Below, one piece after another: positions 33,208 through 42,950 of a DNA stretch of 64,000 bases. The notes beneath the pieces are model-generated. The model was not told the origin of the DNA. It ran no database searches and saw only the letters and a program-made list of their open reading frames with translations. The stretch lies in assembly GCF_041740695.1 (NCBI RefSeq), contig NZ_JBGSLK010000017.1:1-64000 (forward strand). Reading direction: 5' to 3'. The stretch's first letter is position 1, and each line of letters starts with the position of its first letter. The DNA is from Haliscomenobacter sp041740695. Its GTDB lineage: Bacteria > Bacteroidota > Bacteroidia > Chitinophagales > Saprospiraceae. The position numbers and the translations under genes are program-made.

Positions 33208-33241
33208 GTTTTTGTACTATTGTAAGATCTGAATTAATGAT

Positions 33242-33464
33242 TTTTTTACCGCAGAGTTTCGCAGAGTAGACACAGAGTTTCGCGGAGGTTTATTAGTTTT
33301 TAGGAGTTTCGCCACCTCTGGCGGCTGGAGGTCGATTACGATTAAAATTTGATTGTTTGGCATTTAGTGTTCATTCAATGCGCCTCTGAGTACTCTTAGC
33401 CACCGTAGGTGGCCCAAACTCTGAGAAACTCTGTGTCTACTCTGAGAAACTCTGCGGTAAAAAA
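33242..33464. repeat. Long inverted repeat with 46-bp arms
   Basis: The arm 33242-33287 (TTTTTTACCGCAGAGTTTCG, then CAGAGTAGACACAGAG) and the arm 33419-33464 pair over 46 bp with four mismatches. Each arm is itself a near-direct repeat of CGCAGAGTTTCGC. The loop contains a second pair of GC-rich stretches (GCCACCTCTGGCGG, GCCACCGTAGGTGGC). It lies between the convergent rplS and alaS genes. Similar GCAGAGTTTC arrays occur in intergenic DNA of other bacteria (from memory). Confidence 0.75.
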
Positions 33465-33554
33465 TGTTGTGGATGGCTTGTTTTTTTTGCCAAAAAAAAC
33501 AAGCCAATTCATTGACATTCAAGACAAATAAATCCAAATCTACGTTAAAATAAG

Positions 33555-33586
33555 AAGCCCAAATGCAGAGACGTACATTTGGGCTT
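33555..33586 (-). terminator. Terminator-like hairpin after alaS
   Basis: AAGCCCAAATG (33555-33565) and CATTTGGGCTT (33576-33586) are exact complements, 27 bp from the alaS stop. The minus-strand 3' side (CTTATTTTAAC) is T-rich, and the + side reads TCCTTGTTT. Confidence 0.65.
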
Positions 33587-33613
33587 TCCTTGTTTATAGC
33601 TCAAAGCTCGATT

Positions 33614-36244
33614 TTAAACACCAGCCACCAGCTCCTTCGCCTTCGCTACTGCCTGATCCAGCCCAGCCGCATTTTTTCCACCAGCAGAAGCAAAATTGGC
33701 TTGACCGCCGCCGCCGCCGTCGATTTCTTTGGCCAGTTCGCGCACCATATTGCCCGCGTGTAATTTTTTGCTCTCTACCAGCGATTTGCTGATGGTGACC
33801 ATCACCATGGGTTTGTCGTTGATCACGGCACCAAATACAATCACGGCGTTGCCCAACTCATTGTCGATTTGGGCAGCCAGGTTTTTCAGCGCAGCCTGGT
33901 CGTTGATCGACAAGCGGGCACTGATGAACTGGACTCCATTTACCGTTTCTGCTTTGGCAATCAGGCCATCCTTGAGCGCATAGGCTTGAGCCGCCACGAG
34001 GCGCTCAATTTCTTTGCGCAGTTCCTTGTTTTCATCTTGCAGGGTAGCCACGGCTCTGGCCGCTTCGCCCTTACTTTTCAGGATGCTGCGGATGGCGTCC
34101 AGTTCGCGCAATTCACTGCGTACAAAAGCTTCGGCATGTGTGGCGGTGATGGCCTCGATGCGGCGTACTCCAGCAGCTACAGCGCCTTCGGAGAGAATTT
34201 TGAACAAACCAATTTGGCCCGTGGACTGAACATGCGTTCCACCGCACAATTCGCGGCTGAAAGTGGGATCAAAAGTGATCATGCGCACGACATCGCCGTA
34301 TTTTTCCCCAAAAAGCATCATCGCGCCCGAATTGCGGGCTTCTTCGATGGGCATATTGCGGTTTTCATCGAGGGGGATGTTGGCACGGATTTTTTCGTTG
34401 ACCATGTCCTCAATTTGCCGCATTTCACTGTCGCTCACTTTTTGGAAGTGGTTGAAGTCGAAGCGCAAACGCTGGTCATCCACATTTTGCCCCTTCTGGG
34501 TCGCGTGGTGACCGAGGATGCGGTGCAGCGCGGCGTGCATGAGGTGAACAGCCGTGTGGTTGGTAGAGATCGCCTGGCGCAGCTCAGCATCCACTACTGC
34601 TTTGACGGGCAATTGCAGGTTGGCCGGGAACTCGTCCACGATATGGATGATTAGGTCATTCTCCTTTTGGGTATCCAGTACATTGATGCGGTCGGCACCT
34701 ACGATGAGGTAACCCTGGTCGCCCGCCTGACCGCCACTTTCGGCGTAGAAAGGGGTCGCCTGCAGCACCAATTGGTACTGATCCTGGTTTTTGACGTTGA
34801 CGGTGCGGTATTTCAGCACTTTGGTGTTTTCGACCACCAGAGTGTCGTAACCTTCAAATTTTACCTCGCCGTCATTCACACTCAGCCAGTCGCCGACCAC
34901 TTTGGCCGCATCGGCCCGGGAGCGTTCCTTTTGTTTTTGCAGGGCAGCTTCAAAGCCTACCATGTCGACCGGGATGTTTCCTTCCTGAGCCAATAGTTGA
35001 GTCAGGTCGATCGGGAAACCGAAGGTATCATAGAGGTCAAAAGCATCTTCACCTTTGATTTGGCCAGAAGATTTGTCCAAATCTGCAAAACGTTTTAAGC
35101 CTTTCTCCAGTGTATTCAAAAACGCCGTTTCTTCACTCTCAATGATGCGGGCTACCTGCGTTTGTTGGGCTTTCAATTCCGGAAAAGCACCGGCGAAAGC
35201 ATCCGCCAACATCGGGATGAGCGTATGCAAGAAAGGCTGCTTGATGTCCAAAAAAGAATAATAATACCGTACAGCACGACGCAAGATGCGGCGAATCACG
35301 TACCCGGCGCCAGAACTACTGGGCAATTGCCCATCAGCAATGGTAAACGCAATGGCGCGGATGTGGTCGGAAATGACCCGCATGGCGATGTCCGACTTGG
35401 CGTCGCGCTCGTAACTAAAGGTGTATTTTTTACCCGATACCTTTTCGATGTATTGAATAAAAGGGGTAAAGACATCCGTATCGTAAGTCGCTTTTTTGCC
35501 CTGCATGACCATACAGAGGCGCTCGAAGCCCATCCCGGTATCCACGTGTTGCTCGGGCAGTACTTCCAGCGACTTGTCGGCTTTGCGGTTGAACTGGATG
35601 AATACGTTGTTCCAGATTTCTACTACACCAGAGCCATCTACATTCACGAGGCCAGCGCCGTGCGTCTTGGCCACCTCTTCGTCGCTGCGGGTGTCATAGT
35701 GGATTTCGGTACAAGGGCCACAGGGGCCAGTGTCGCCCATTTCCCAGAAGTTGTCTTTTTTGTTGCCGTACAAGATGCGTTCCTTGGGCAAGACGCGCAA
35801 CCAGAATTCCAGGGCTTCGTCGTCAGCAGGGATGCCTGCCGCGGGGTCACCTTCAAATACGGTAGCGTAGAGGCGCTCTTTGTCCAGACCCATTTTATCG
35901 GTTAGCAATTCCCAACTCCAGGCAATGGCTTCTTCTTTGAAATAATCTCCAAAAGACCAGTTGCCCAACATCTCGAACATGGTATGGTGGGTGCCGTCGT
36001 AGCCTACGTCTTCGAGGTCGTTGTGCTTGCCGGATACCCTCAGGCATTTTTGGGTATCGGCGATGCGCCGCACTTCCGGGGTTTGGTTGCCCAGGAAGTA
36101 GTCTTTAAACTGGTTCATCCCCGCATTGGTGAACATCAAAGTAGGGTCATCCTTGTTCACCAGTGGGGCGGAGGGAACAATCTTATGTGCTTTAGAAGCG
36201 AAAAAATCGAGAAAAGCCTGGCGAATTTCGCGTGCGGTCATCAT
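33614..36244 (-). CDS. alaS: Alanine--tRNA ligase
   Basis: Charges tRNA-Ala and edits Ser/Gly mischarging. The full-length protein is 876 residues. The class II catalytic core is at the N-terminus (MFTNAGMNQFKDYFLGNQTP, HHTMFEMLGNWSFGDYFKEE). The editing-domain zinc ligands are in TNHTAVHLMHAALH (HxxxH) and ELCGGTHVQSTGQIGLFKIL (CxxxH). The C-terminal DHHA1 domain carries a Gly-rich GGGGGQANFASAGGK motif. It is divergent from the M23 peptidase gene across a 438-bp gap, a pairing seen in other Bacteroidota (from memory). Confidence 0.97.
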   Translation of the reverse strand: MMTAREIRQAFLDFFASKAHKIVPSAPLVNKDDPTLMFTNAGMNQFKDYFLGNQTPEVRRIADTQKCLRVSGKHNDLEDVGYDGTHHTMFEMLGNWSFGDYFKEEAIAWSWELLTDKMGLDKERLYATVFEGDPAAGIPADDEALEFWLRVLPKERILYGNKKDNFWEMGDTGPCGPCTEIHYDTRSDEEVAKTHGAGLVNVDGSGVVEIWNNVFIQFNRKADKSLEVLPEQHVDTGMGFERLCMVMQGKKATYDTDVFTPFIQYIEKVSGKKYTFSYERDAKSDIAMRVISDHIRAIAFTIADGQLPSSSGAGYVIRRILRRAVRYYYSFLDIKQPFLHTLIPMLADAFAGAFPELKAQQTQVARIIESEETAFLNTLEKGLKRFADLDKSSGQIKGEDAFDLYDTFGFPIDLTQLLAQEGNIPVDMVGFEAALQKQKERSRADAAKVVGDWLSVNDGEVKFEGYDTLVVENTKVLKYRTVNVKNQDQYQLVLQATPFYAESGGQAGDQGYLIVGADRINVLDTQKENDLIIHIVDEFPANLQLPVKAVVDAELRQAISTNHTAVHLMHAALHRILGHHATQKGQNVDDQRLRFDFNHFQKVSDSEMRQIEDMVNEKIRANIPLDENRNMPIEEARNSGAMMLFGEKYGDVVRMITFDPTFSRELCGGTHVQSTGQIGLFKILSEGAVAAGVRRIEAITATHAEAFVRSELRELDAIRSILKSKGEAARAVATLQDENKELRKEIERLVAAQAYALKDGLIAKAETVNGVQFISARLSINDQAALKNLAAQIDNELGNAVIVFGAVINDKPMVMVTISKSLVESKKLHAGNMVRELAKEIDGGGGGQANFASAGGKNAAGLDQAVAKAKELVAGV

Positions 36245-36682
36245 AAGTCTTTGTATTTAAAAGCAAAAAACATGGAGCATTATCAGATATAAAATCCTTT
36301 AAATTTGATTTTTGGTTAAAAAACTGTTAAAAAAAATTTAAAGGATGCCACAATCTGGAAATCTGTTTCGATATTTGCTGCTGCTTGCCCCAAAAGTGAG
36401 GCAAAACAAAGCAATTTTTTTTGAAAAACGGTCAATTTTCCTTCATAAGTTCCCCAGAAAGCAGGAAAAAAAGAGTGTGAACCAAAGGGCGTATGTTGAT
36501 AATGTGGAAAAAAAAAGATGTAAATTTTTGGATGAATCAACACACTGAACTAATTTGGTCGCAGCTTATACTATTTCCACGCCAGTAAGAACCACGAAGG
36601 AAGCTATTTTACGGTCCCATCTCAGCAACATATCAAGAGAAAAAATCCGCAAATTCAGTCACATTGACCAATAACTAGCGTC
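36245..36682. other. 438-bp divergent intergenic region
   Basis: Separates alaS and the M23 peptidase gene and must hold both promoters. It is AT-rich with runs of A and T around 36310-36440. I see no convincing TAnnTTTG element, hairpin or small gene; short open frames here have no family features. Confidence 0.5.
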
Positions 36683-37666
36683 ATGGGAAAAAGAGAAAAG
36701 TTCATCTACAACATTCAAACACTTCGATTTGAAAAAGTAGAGATCAGTTGGCTTACCATAGCATCAAGAGCTTTAACATTTTTATGTTCAGCAGTTTTTA
36801 CTGCATTTTTGTTGTCGATCGTACTGTACAAGTACTTTCCATCCCCTAAAGAAAAACTCCTCTTGCAAGAAATAGAGGTGATGAAAACCCACTACGAAAA
36901 ACTGGAGGGTGACCTACAAGCCATCAACGATGAAATGAAGCACCTCAACGATCGAGATTCCTATGCTTACCGCACCATTTTTGGGATGAACCCAATCGAC
37001 CAAAACATCTGGGAAGGTGGGGTTGGTGGTCACGATGAATTCCTGAGTTTCCGCGATCTCAAACACGGCGGCGCTTCGATCATCAATGCCCTAGACAAAG
37101 TCCGCAGTTTGAAGCAAAAAATGGTGATTCAATCCAAATCTCTCGACACGATCATCAACATGGCCAACGCCAAAGAAAAAATGTTGGCTTCCATTCCTTC
37201 CATCAAACCGGTGCGTTCGGACAAATTGGCCAAAATGGTCGGCTTGCTTTCAGGTTTTGGATACCGGATTCACCCGGTGTACAAAGTGCCCCGGATGCAC
37301 TATGGGCTTGATTTCACCGCGCCCAAAGGCACTCCCATCCAGGCTACTGGAGATGGAGTGGTCAAAAAAGCGGAATACCACAGTGGTTACGGCAAATGTG
37401 TGATCATTTCGCATGGCTACGGCTACGAAACCTTGTACGCCCACATGAATTCCATCGAAGTACGAGCCGGACAAAGGGTGAAACGGGGCCAACCGCTGGG
37501 TAAAGTGGGGAGTACTGGCACCTCTACCGCACCACACTGTCATTACGAAGTGCACCTCAAAGGGAAACAGGTTAACCCGATTCATTATGTGTTGGACGGC
37601 CTTTCACCAAAAGAATATCAAACTTTGGTAAAAGCTGCAGAGGGTGCCAATCAATCTATGGACTGA
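36683..37666 (+). CDS. M23 family metallopeptidase (LytM-type)
   Basis: 327-residue inner-membrane-anchored endopeptidase that probably cuts peptide cross-links in peptidoglycan. A short cytosolic N-terminus is followed by a membrane segment (about residues 30-52, FLCSAVFTAFLLSIVLYKYF) and a coiled coil (about 58-95). The C-terminal LytM domain has an intact zinc site: His206 and Asp210 in HYGLDF, and His285/His287 in PHCHYEV. RIHPVYK before it is also usual. The presence of all ligands argues for an active enzyme, unlike degenerate EnvC/NlpD activators. Transcribed alone; a terminator follows. Confidence 0.93.
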   Translation: MGKREKFIYNIQTLRFEKVEISWLTIASRALTFLCSAVFTAFLLSIVLYKYFPSPKEKLLLQEIEVMKTHYEKLEGDLQAINDEMKHLNDRDSYAYRTIFGMNPIDQNIWEGGVGGHDEFLSFRDLKHGGASIINALDKVRSLKQKMVIQSKSLDTIINMANAKEKMLASIPSIKPVRSDKLAKMVGLLSGFGYRIHPVYKVPRMHYGLDFTAPKGTPIQATGDGVVKKAEYHSGYGKCVIISHGYGYETLYAHMNSIEVRAGQRVKRGQPLGKVGSTGTSTAPHCHYEVHLKGKQVNPIHYVLDGLSPKEYQTLVKAAEGANQSMD

Positions 37667-37694
37667 TTCTGAATATTTTATGATATTTTACTAT

Positions 37695-37734
37695 GCAAGC
37701 CTCTTCAGTCATCTGGAGAGGCTTGCTGCATTTT
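37695..37734 (+). terminator. Intrinsic terminator after the M23 peptidase gene
   Basis: GCAAGCCTCT (37695-37704) pairs with AGAGGCTTGC (37717-37726), followed by TGCATTTTAC. The stem is perfect over 10 bp. Confidence 0.75.
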
Positions 37735-37829
37735 ACAAATAAGATGCGTATTTTCGCCTAAGCAATGTTAAACTTTCGTTTCCATTGCTGTTCCACGCCT
37801 GATTTAAAGATTTGAAGTAAACACATTTG

Positions 37830-38573
37830 ATGAAAACGGTTATTGTAGATGATGAGCCGCTGTATACCGAATTGTTGTCACGCAAGTTGCAACAAGTCGC
37901 TCCTGATGTAGAAATCGCCGCTATTTTTAATAAACCCATTGATGCACTGGTGTTTTTGCGCCAAAATCCGGTTGATTTGCTTTTTCTGGATGTAGAGATG
38001 CCGGAAATTGATGGATTCGCTTTTTTGGATTTGTTGCGTCCCAACGATACACCGGTTATTTTTGTAACCAGCCACGAAGGATACGCGCTAAAAGCTTTTC
38101 GCTACGCAGCAGTGGACTACCTGCTCAAGCCTGTACAAGCCAACGAATTGAGCGAGGCCATCAACAAAATCAACCGCTCCAAAAAAGAAGACCTTTTTTC
38201 ACAAATGGACGTGTTGCGCAGCGCCATGAAGGAAATTCAGTCCGAAAATTCACGTTTCAATCGCCTGGTTTTGAATACCCAAGACAAGGTAGTGGTATTG
38301 GACGTAGAAGAGATTGTCAACATCGAAGCTTCCGGGCCCTACTCGCAGTTTTATACCATCGATAAGAAGCAGTACATCACCAGTAAGCCGCTCGGCCACT
38401 ATGAAGACTTGCTGCGCGCCAACAACTTTTTTCGCATACACCGCTCCCATTTGATCAACCTCCTGCACGTCAATTCGATCATGAAAGATGATGGCGTGGT
38501 GCTGATGCGCAATGGGACGCAGTTGCCGTTTACAAAGGACAATGTGTCGAAGTTGTTGGAGCAGTTGAAATAG
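37830..38573 (+). CDS. LytTR-family response regulator
   Basis: 247 residues from the ATG at 37830 (a TTG lies directly before). The receiver domain has the acidic pair DDEP and the phospho-acceptor Asp54 (LLFLDVEMPEIDG), the Thr/Ser of FVTS and Lys of YLLKPV. The C-terminal LytTR DNA-binding domain spans about 140-245 (KVVVLDVEEIVNIEASGPYS, NNFFRIHRSHLINLLHVNSI). LytTR regulators usually pair with LytS-type kinases, but the nearest kinases (convergent, 4 bp away) are TPR-HisKA proteins. Convergence with the degenerate kinase suggests functional linkage (inference). Confidence 0.93.
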   Translation: MKTVIVDDEPLYTELLSRKLQQVAPDVEIAAIFNKPIDALVFLRQNPVDLLFLDVEMPEIDGFAFLDLLRPNDTPVIFVTSHEGYALKAFRYAAVDYLLKPVQANELSEAINKINRSKKEDLFSQMDVLRSAMKEIQSENSRFNRLVLNTQDKVVVLDVEEIVNIEASGPYSQFYTIDKKQYITSKPLGHYEDLLRANNFFRIHRSHLINLLHVNSIMKDDGVVLMRNGTQLPFTKDNVSKLLEQLK

Positions 38574-38577
38574 GGGG

Positions 38578-40614
38578 TTACGCCCCTTGCGCATCCAACA
38601 GCACCAAATCGTACCCCTTCCCCTCCGGGCACTCCCGCAACTCCCCACCATAACCCTCCACAAAAGTGCGGATGAGTTGCATGTCCCAGTAGGGTTTATG
38701 GCTGGAAGCGTTAACCGGATGCGGGTATGGATCCGGCTGACGGTCTACTTCTTCCACATCGGCAATTCTAATGTTAACCGAGTCCCCTTCACGCCAAGCA
38801 CTCAAGGTGACGGGGACTTCTTTTTTGCCGGGGCGTTGCGCCACGATCAGGAGCAGGTTCCGCAGGATCATTTTGAGCATCGTTGGATCGCTGTACAAAT
38901 CCAGATTCGAGGGAACATGGTATAGGATCGGAACAAAGCTACCACTGCTCAACAAGCGAATGTTTTTGTGGACCTCCTCAATCAGGGATTTGAGTTGGAA
39001 TTCCTGGCGCAAGGGCTGGTACTGCTGCATTTGCACCCGGGCGGTGAACAACAAATCCTCTAATAGTGTAATGGTACGTACTGTTTGTTGTTGCAATTGG
39101 CTCAAAAAATGCTCCTGGTATTGCTCCTGTGCATTTGCGCCCTGATCCAGATTAGCCAGTAGTCCTTGTATGGCTGCCAAGGGCGCTCGGAGTTCGGTAG
39201 CAAGGGCACTAAACAATTGATCTTTAACCTGATTCAGGCTATACAACTCTTTGCGTTGGGCTTCGATGGCGCTGCCCTTATCAGTCAGGATTTTATTCGC
39301 CCCCTGACGCTGCTGGTAGAGGGAATAAATACCCACCCCAATCAAGAATGCCAATCCAATCGCAATACCCGTCACCCAACGGATCGATTTAGCCTGACTG
39401 ATGCGATCAGCATAAAAGCTATCCATGCTTTGTTGGGTCTCCAGGATTGAAAAAGCTTCCAGGCGCTTCGTAGATTGGATTTTAATGTCTTCTGAAAAAA
39501 TGCTATCGCTGATCAACCGGGCCTGTTGCAGGGCTTGAAGGCTGGCATCGTATTGTTTGAGTCGTTTTAGCACTTTTGCGTAGGTGCGTAAGGCCGAGGG
39601 GCGTAGGGACTGGATTCCCTTGTAAATGGTAATGTTCAACGCATATTTTGCATAATAATCAGCTGAATCCAGTTGGTTGAGGCTCAAAAAGATTTGCGCG
39701 AGGTTGCGACTCGAAATGCATTGCACTTGAGCATCGCCATGCTCGATGCTGAGCTGGCGGGCGCGGCGGGCAAAGGGCAGGGCTTTTTTGGGTTCCTGTT
39801 CACTGAGGTAGAGTTCACTGAGATTGGCACAAATGCTAGAGGTGAAATAGTTCAAGCCAAAAGGGTCAGATTCTTGAATGGCTTGTTGCAGGTAATCAAT
39901 AGCCAGAATGGGCTGCGCTTTTTTACGGTAAATGATGCCTAGGTTGTTCAGGGTCATTGCCTCGACCGTTGGAGAGGTAATCGAATGCAATTCCTGGAGG
40001 TTCAGCTTTAGTAAAAATTCGGCTTTTTCAAATTGCTGAAGATTGGTATAACTTTCTGCCAAGTTGGCTCGGGTATGGCACCTTAGGTTTAAACCATCGG
40101 GGCTTTTTTTGCATAAATCGATCGCTTTATAAGCGTACTCCATTGAGGTTGCATAGTCTCCTTTGAGGGCAAAAACATTGGCGATATTGGAATAATGCAG
40201 GGCGGTGAGGATGGGTTGTTTTTCGATACTGATTAGTGCACAGGCTTTGAGGTAATTTTTAAGCGCCTGGTTGAGGTTTCCAGCATCGAAACTTTGGTTG
40301 CCTTTGTTTCCGTATGCCCTGGACAAAAGCACATCATTGTGCAATGCCTTGGCCAGGCTAAAGGCTTCATCATTGTAGGTATATCCCTGAACGGGCTCGG
40401 AATACATCAGTTGGTCGTGTAAATCCAGTAATACAGTTGCCCTTTGTTGTTTGATCTCAACTTGAGACAATTGTTGCTCCAGTTCAGCGCGTTTTTGAGG
40501 ATCAAACGGAGTCAGCTGAGCGTAACCTGCCCGTGTGCAAAGCACTATCAACCCGCACAACAGGGCAGGAAGATAAATACCAGGCAAAGACAAGTAGCTT
40601 AAAATTTTCACCAA
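38578..40614 (-). CDS. Degenerate TPR-histidine kinase (pseudokinase)
   Basis: 678 residues: signal or anchor sequence, TPR-like helical repeats (about 40-390), a membrane segment (about 411-431, WVTGIAIGLAFLIGVGIYSL), a coiled stretch and a HisKA/HATPase region. The kinase motifs are lost: the H-box that reads ISHDLRAPL in the neighbouring paralogue is LATELRAPL here, with Thr473 in place of the phospho-acceptor His. The N-box NLLANAVKF is NLLLIVAQR, the G1 box DYGIGM is DVEEVD, and the G2 box GSGMGLSLVKQF is KPYWDMQLIRTF. The reading frame is intact over 2 kb and the flanking residues are conserved, so this looks like a selected pseudokinase, not a decaying gene. It is 36 bp downstream of its intact paralogue. 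Confidence 0.88.
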   Translation of the reverse strand: MVKILSYLSLPGIYLPALLCGLIVLCTRAGYAQLTPFDPQKRAELEQQLSQVEIKQQRATVLLDLHDQLMYSEPVQGYTYNDEAFSLAKALHNDVLLSRAYGNKGNQSFDAGNLNQALKNYLKACALISIEKQPILTALHYSNIANVFALKGDYATSMEYAYKAIDLCKKSPDGLNLRCHTRANLAESYTNLQQFEKAEFLLKLNLQELHSITSPTVEAMTLNNLGIIYRKKAQPILAIDYLQQAIQESDPFGLNYFTSSICANLSELYLSEQEPKKALPFARRARQLSIEHGDAQVQCISSRNLAQIFLSLNQLDSADYYAKYALNITIYKGIQSLRPSALRTYAKVLKRLKQYDASLQALQQARLISDSIFSEDIKIQSTKRLEAFSILETQQSMDSFYADRISQAKSIRWVTGIAIGLAFLIGVGIYSLYQQRQGANKILTDKGSAIEAQRKELYSLNQVKDQLFSALATELRAPLAAIQGLLANLDQGANAQEQYQEHFLSQLQQQTVRTITLLEDLLFTARVQMQQYQPLRQEFQLKSLIEEVHKNIRLLSSGSFVPILYHVPSNLDLYSDPTMLKMILRNLLLIVAQRPGKKEVPVTLSAWREGDSVNIRIADVEEVDRQPDPYPHPVNASSHKPYWDMQLIRTFVEGYGGELRECPEGKGYDLVLLDAQGA

Positions 40615-40650
40615 GTAATTTGTTTATCGTTTTGGGTTAAAGTAGATTAA

Positions 40651-42702
40651 TTATGCTCTTTGTGAGGGTAAAGTGATGGTAAATACACAACCTTGGTTCA
40701 CACGAGCTTGCCCATTCAGTTTTCCCCCCTGATTTTCAATGAATTGCTTCACCAGAGACAAGCCCATTCCCGAGCCCACTTCTCCTTTGGTACCAAAACG
40801 AGAAAGTTGGCCATTTAAGGCTTTATGGAGTTGTTCTTCATTCATTCCAATGCCATAATCTTTGATTTGAATAGCCCAACCATTTTTTTCCTGTTGTGCG
40901 TGTACTTCAACGTCTTGCCCAGCGTGGGAAAATTTGACGGCATTGGCAAGAAGGTTGCGCAGGGCCATCCGAATCATCCCCGGGTCGCTATACAAGGTAA
41001 ACCCGGGACTAATCTCGTTTTTAATCCGAACTTCCTTTTCTGCAAAAATGAATTGGATGGATTCACTCAGGTCTTCAACAATCGGCTGTAGTTTGAATTC
41101 CTCTTTGACCGGTTGATAACTGTTCATTTGAATCCTGGCCCAGTACAAGAGATTTTCCAGCATCACACTGGTTTTTGCGGTTTGCTGGTGGAGTAATTCC
41201 AACCAATGCTTCTGCTCAGCACTGGAGAGATCGGGTTCGTTCAGGGTATCCAGCACCGCTTGAATGGCCCAGAGTGGAGCGCGCAAATCGTGTGAAATCA
41301 CGGCAAAAAGCTGGTCTTTTACCTGACTGAGTTGCTCCAATTGATTCTTTTGGGATTCAATTTGGGCGTTTTGTACTTTCAGATGAAGATTGGCTTTTTG
41401 GCGAATCCGCACCTTAAACAGGTAATATAGACTAATCAGTGCAGCCAAAAACAAAGCGGAAAACATGCCATACCGAATGTAGCACTCACGGAGGAATTGC
41501 GCTTCAAAATGTTGTTGTATCTGTTTCTCCGCCCGGCGAATGGTCATTTCCTGGCGGAGTCTTTCGGCTTTTAAACGTTGGGCATTGGAGGCAATATCGT
41601 CTTCGATGCGTTGTGCGTTTTCGAGGGCCATTATGGCTGGATATGACCGGTTTTGTTTGGCTAAAATTTCTCCTTGTTGTATCCAGATTTCGCGATCTAA
41701 GGTATCCTTGCCTCGGTTTTCAGCGCCATTTAAGGCTATGGTATTGTAACTGAGTGCAGAGTCGAGTAGGTTTTCAGTCAAATAGGCTTTGGCCAATAAA
41801 TAGTTGCCGCTATTGATGTAATTGGTATCCTGTATCATCTCGGCTACTTCCCTGATTTTAAACGCAAAAGCTTTAGCCTGATGAAGATTGCCTAATGCTA
41901 GACTGACCCTGCTGAGTTCATTGAGAATAGAAATTTCCAGCACTTTGAGGCCTTGCTTGTTGGCAATAGTATAAGCTTGTTTGAGTAAGTGTTTGGCGGA
42001 GTAGTAATGGCGTTGTTCTACATAGTTTTGCCCAATTAGTTGCAAAATCTTGCACAAATCGGCCTGTGAATTGGTTTTTTCTGCAAGGACTTTTCCTTGT
42101 TGCAAATAACTTAAAGAGGGCTTAAAATTGTTCCATTCCAGGTTGCAGCGGCCTAGCCGTTCATACAATTGAATTTGGAGGGACAGGTTCTCCCCAGGGT
42201 ATTTATGGAGGATGTTGAGCCCCACCAGGTAATAATCAATGGCTTTTTGGTGATTCCATTGTTGATGAAAAATATCACCCAAGGCTAAATAAATTTTACT
42301 CTGTGCCGGGTAATCGCGGCTTTTTTTAAATGCCTCAGCCGCATCAAAATAACTTCTGATGGCCTTTTCAGGGTCAGGGGTTAGAAAGGCAATTTTGCCC
42401 TTCAACTCATGGTATTTCCCCCAATACAAACCATAGTTCGTCTTTTGCAACAACGGAAGCACTGCTGCTAGTTCTGTATTCGCCTGAATGGGTGCAGTAT
42501 CAATCTTCGTTTCAATGGAAATAAGCAGTGTTTTGATCAATATTCCCCTGGAAGAGATGGAAAACAATTTTTCACGTAGAGATTGGGCTTGTAGAGGCAT
42601 GTTAAATGCTCCACAAGCAAGTACAATAAATCCCAAAACGATGAATTTGCTGGCATTACAAAGCCGCAACCTTTTCACATTAATCCTGTTTAATGGTTTC
42701 AC
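40651..42702 (-). CDS. TPR-containing sensor histidine kinase
   Basis: 683 residues. The N-terminal hydrophobic segment (about 20-38) is followed by TPR-like repeats (for example about 125-330), a membrane segment (about 398-420, YGMFSALFLAALISLYYLFK), a coiled-coil linker, the HisKA domain with phospho-acceptor His471 (AVISHDLRAPL) and a complete HATPase domain (N-box NLLANAVKFSH, G1 DYGIGMNEEQL, G2 GSGMGLSLVKQF). TPR-HisKA kinases of this kind are common in Bacteroidota; the ligand is unknown. It is first in a two-gene operon with the degenerate paralogue. The likely partner is the LytTR regulator beyond (inference). Confidence 0.92.
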   Translation of the reverse strand: MKPLNRINVKRLRLCNASKFIVLGFIVLACGAFNMPLQAQSLREKLFSISSRGILIKTLLISIETKIDTAPIQANTELAAVLPLLQKTNYGLYWGKYHELKGKIAFLTPDPEKAIRSYFDAAEAFKKSRDYPAQSKIYLALGDIFHQQWNHQKAIDYYLVGLNILHKYPGENLSLQIQLYERLGRCNLEWNNFKPSLSYLQQGKVLAEKTNSQADLCKILQLIGQNYVEQRHYYSAKHLLKQAYTIANKQGLKVLEISILNELSRVSLALGNLHQAKAFAFKIREVAEMIQDTNYINSGNYLLAKAYLTENLLDSALSYNTIALNGAENRGKDTLDREIWIQQGEILAKQNRSYPAIMALENAQRIEDDIASNAQRLKAERLRQEMTIRRAEKQIQQHFEAQFLRECYIRYGMFSALFLAALISLYYLFKVRIRQKANLHLKVQNAQIESQKNQLEQLSQVKDQLFAVISHDLRAPLWAIQAVLDTLNEPDLSSAEQKHWLELLHQQTAKTSVMLENLLYWARIQMNSYQPVKEEFKLQPIVEDLSESIQFIFAEKEVRIKNEISPGFTLYSDPGMIRMALRNLLANAVKFSHAGQDVEVHAQQEKNGWAIQIKDYGIGMNEEQLHKALNGQLSRFGTKGEVGSGMGLSLVKQFIENQGGKLNGQARVNQGCVFTITLPSQRA

Positions 42703-42950
42703 ATAAGTCCGGAGGGAAAATCTTGCAAAAAAGCTTGCAACAAGAAGCAGAAGGCCTTTAATAAAAAATAAGCCCTTTTGATAAAGGATTTTCCTGAGTT
42801 AAGTAAAACAGGCAGGCTTATATTCATTTCCGATGTACATTTACGTTACGAAAAAGAAAATCTTCTACTAATAAAGCAAACCTCAAAAGATATTGTGCGA
42901 AGCTAAAACTTTTGCACGGAAAATTCAAGTATTACAGTGTTCTATTGTTG

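Noticed and set aside
33555..33586. Fifth copy of the GTAGAGACG palindrome
   Set aside because: Only AGAGACG is shared, and it lies in the loop of a different stem.
33869..34654. 261-codon + strand frame, and others across alaS
   Set aside because: Antisense shadows of alaS.
42833..42871. 12-codon leader peptide MYIYVTKKKIFY
   Set aside because: No start-site context, codon bias or conservation can be shown; kept only as a remark on the orphan terminator.
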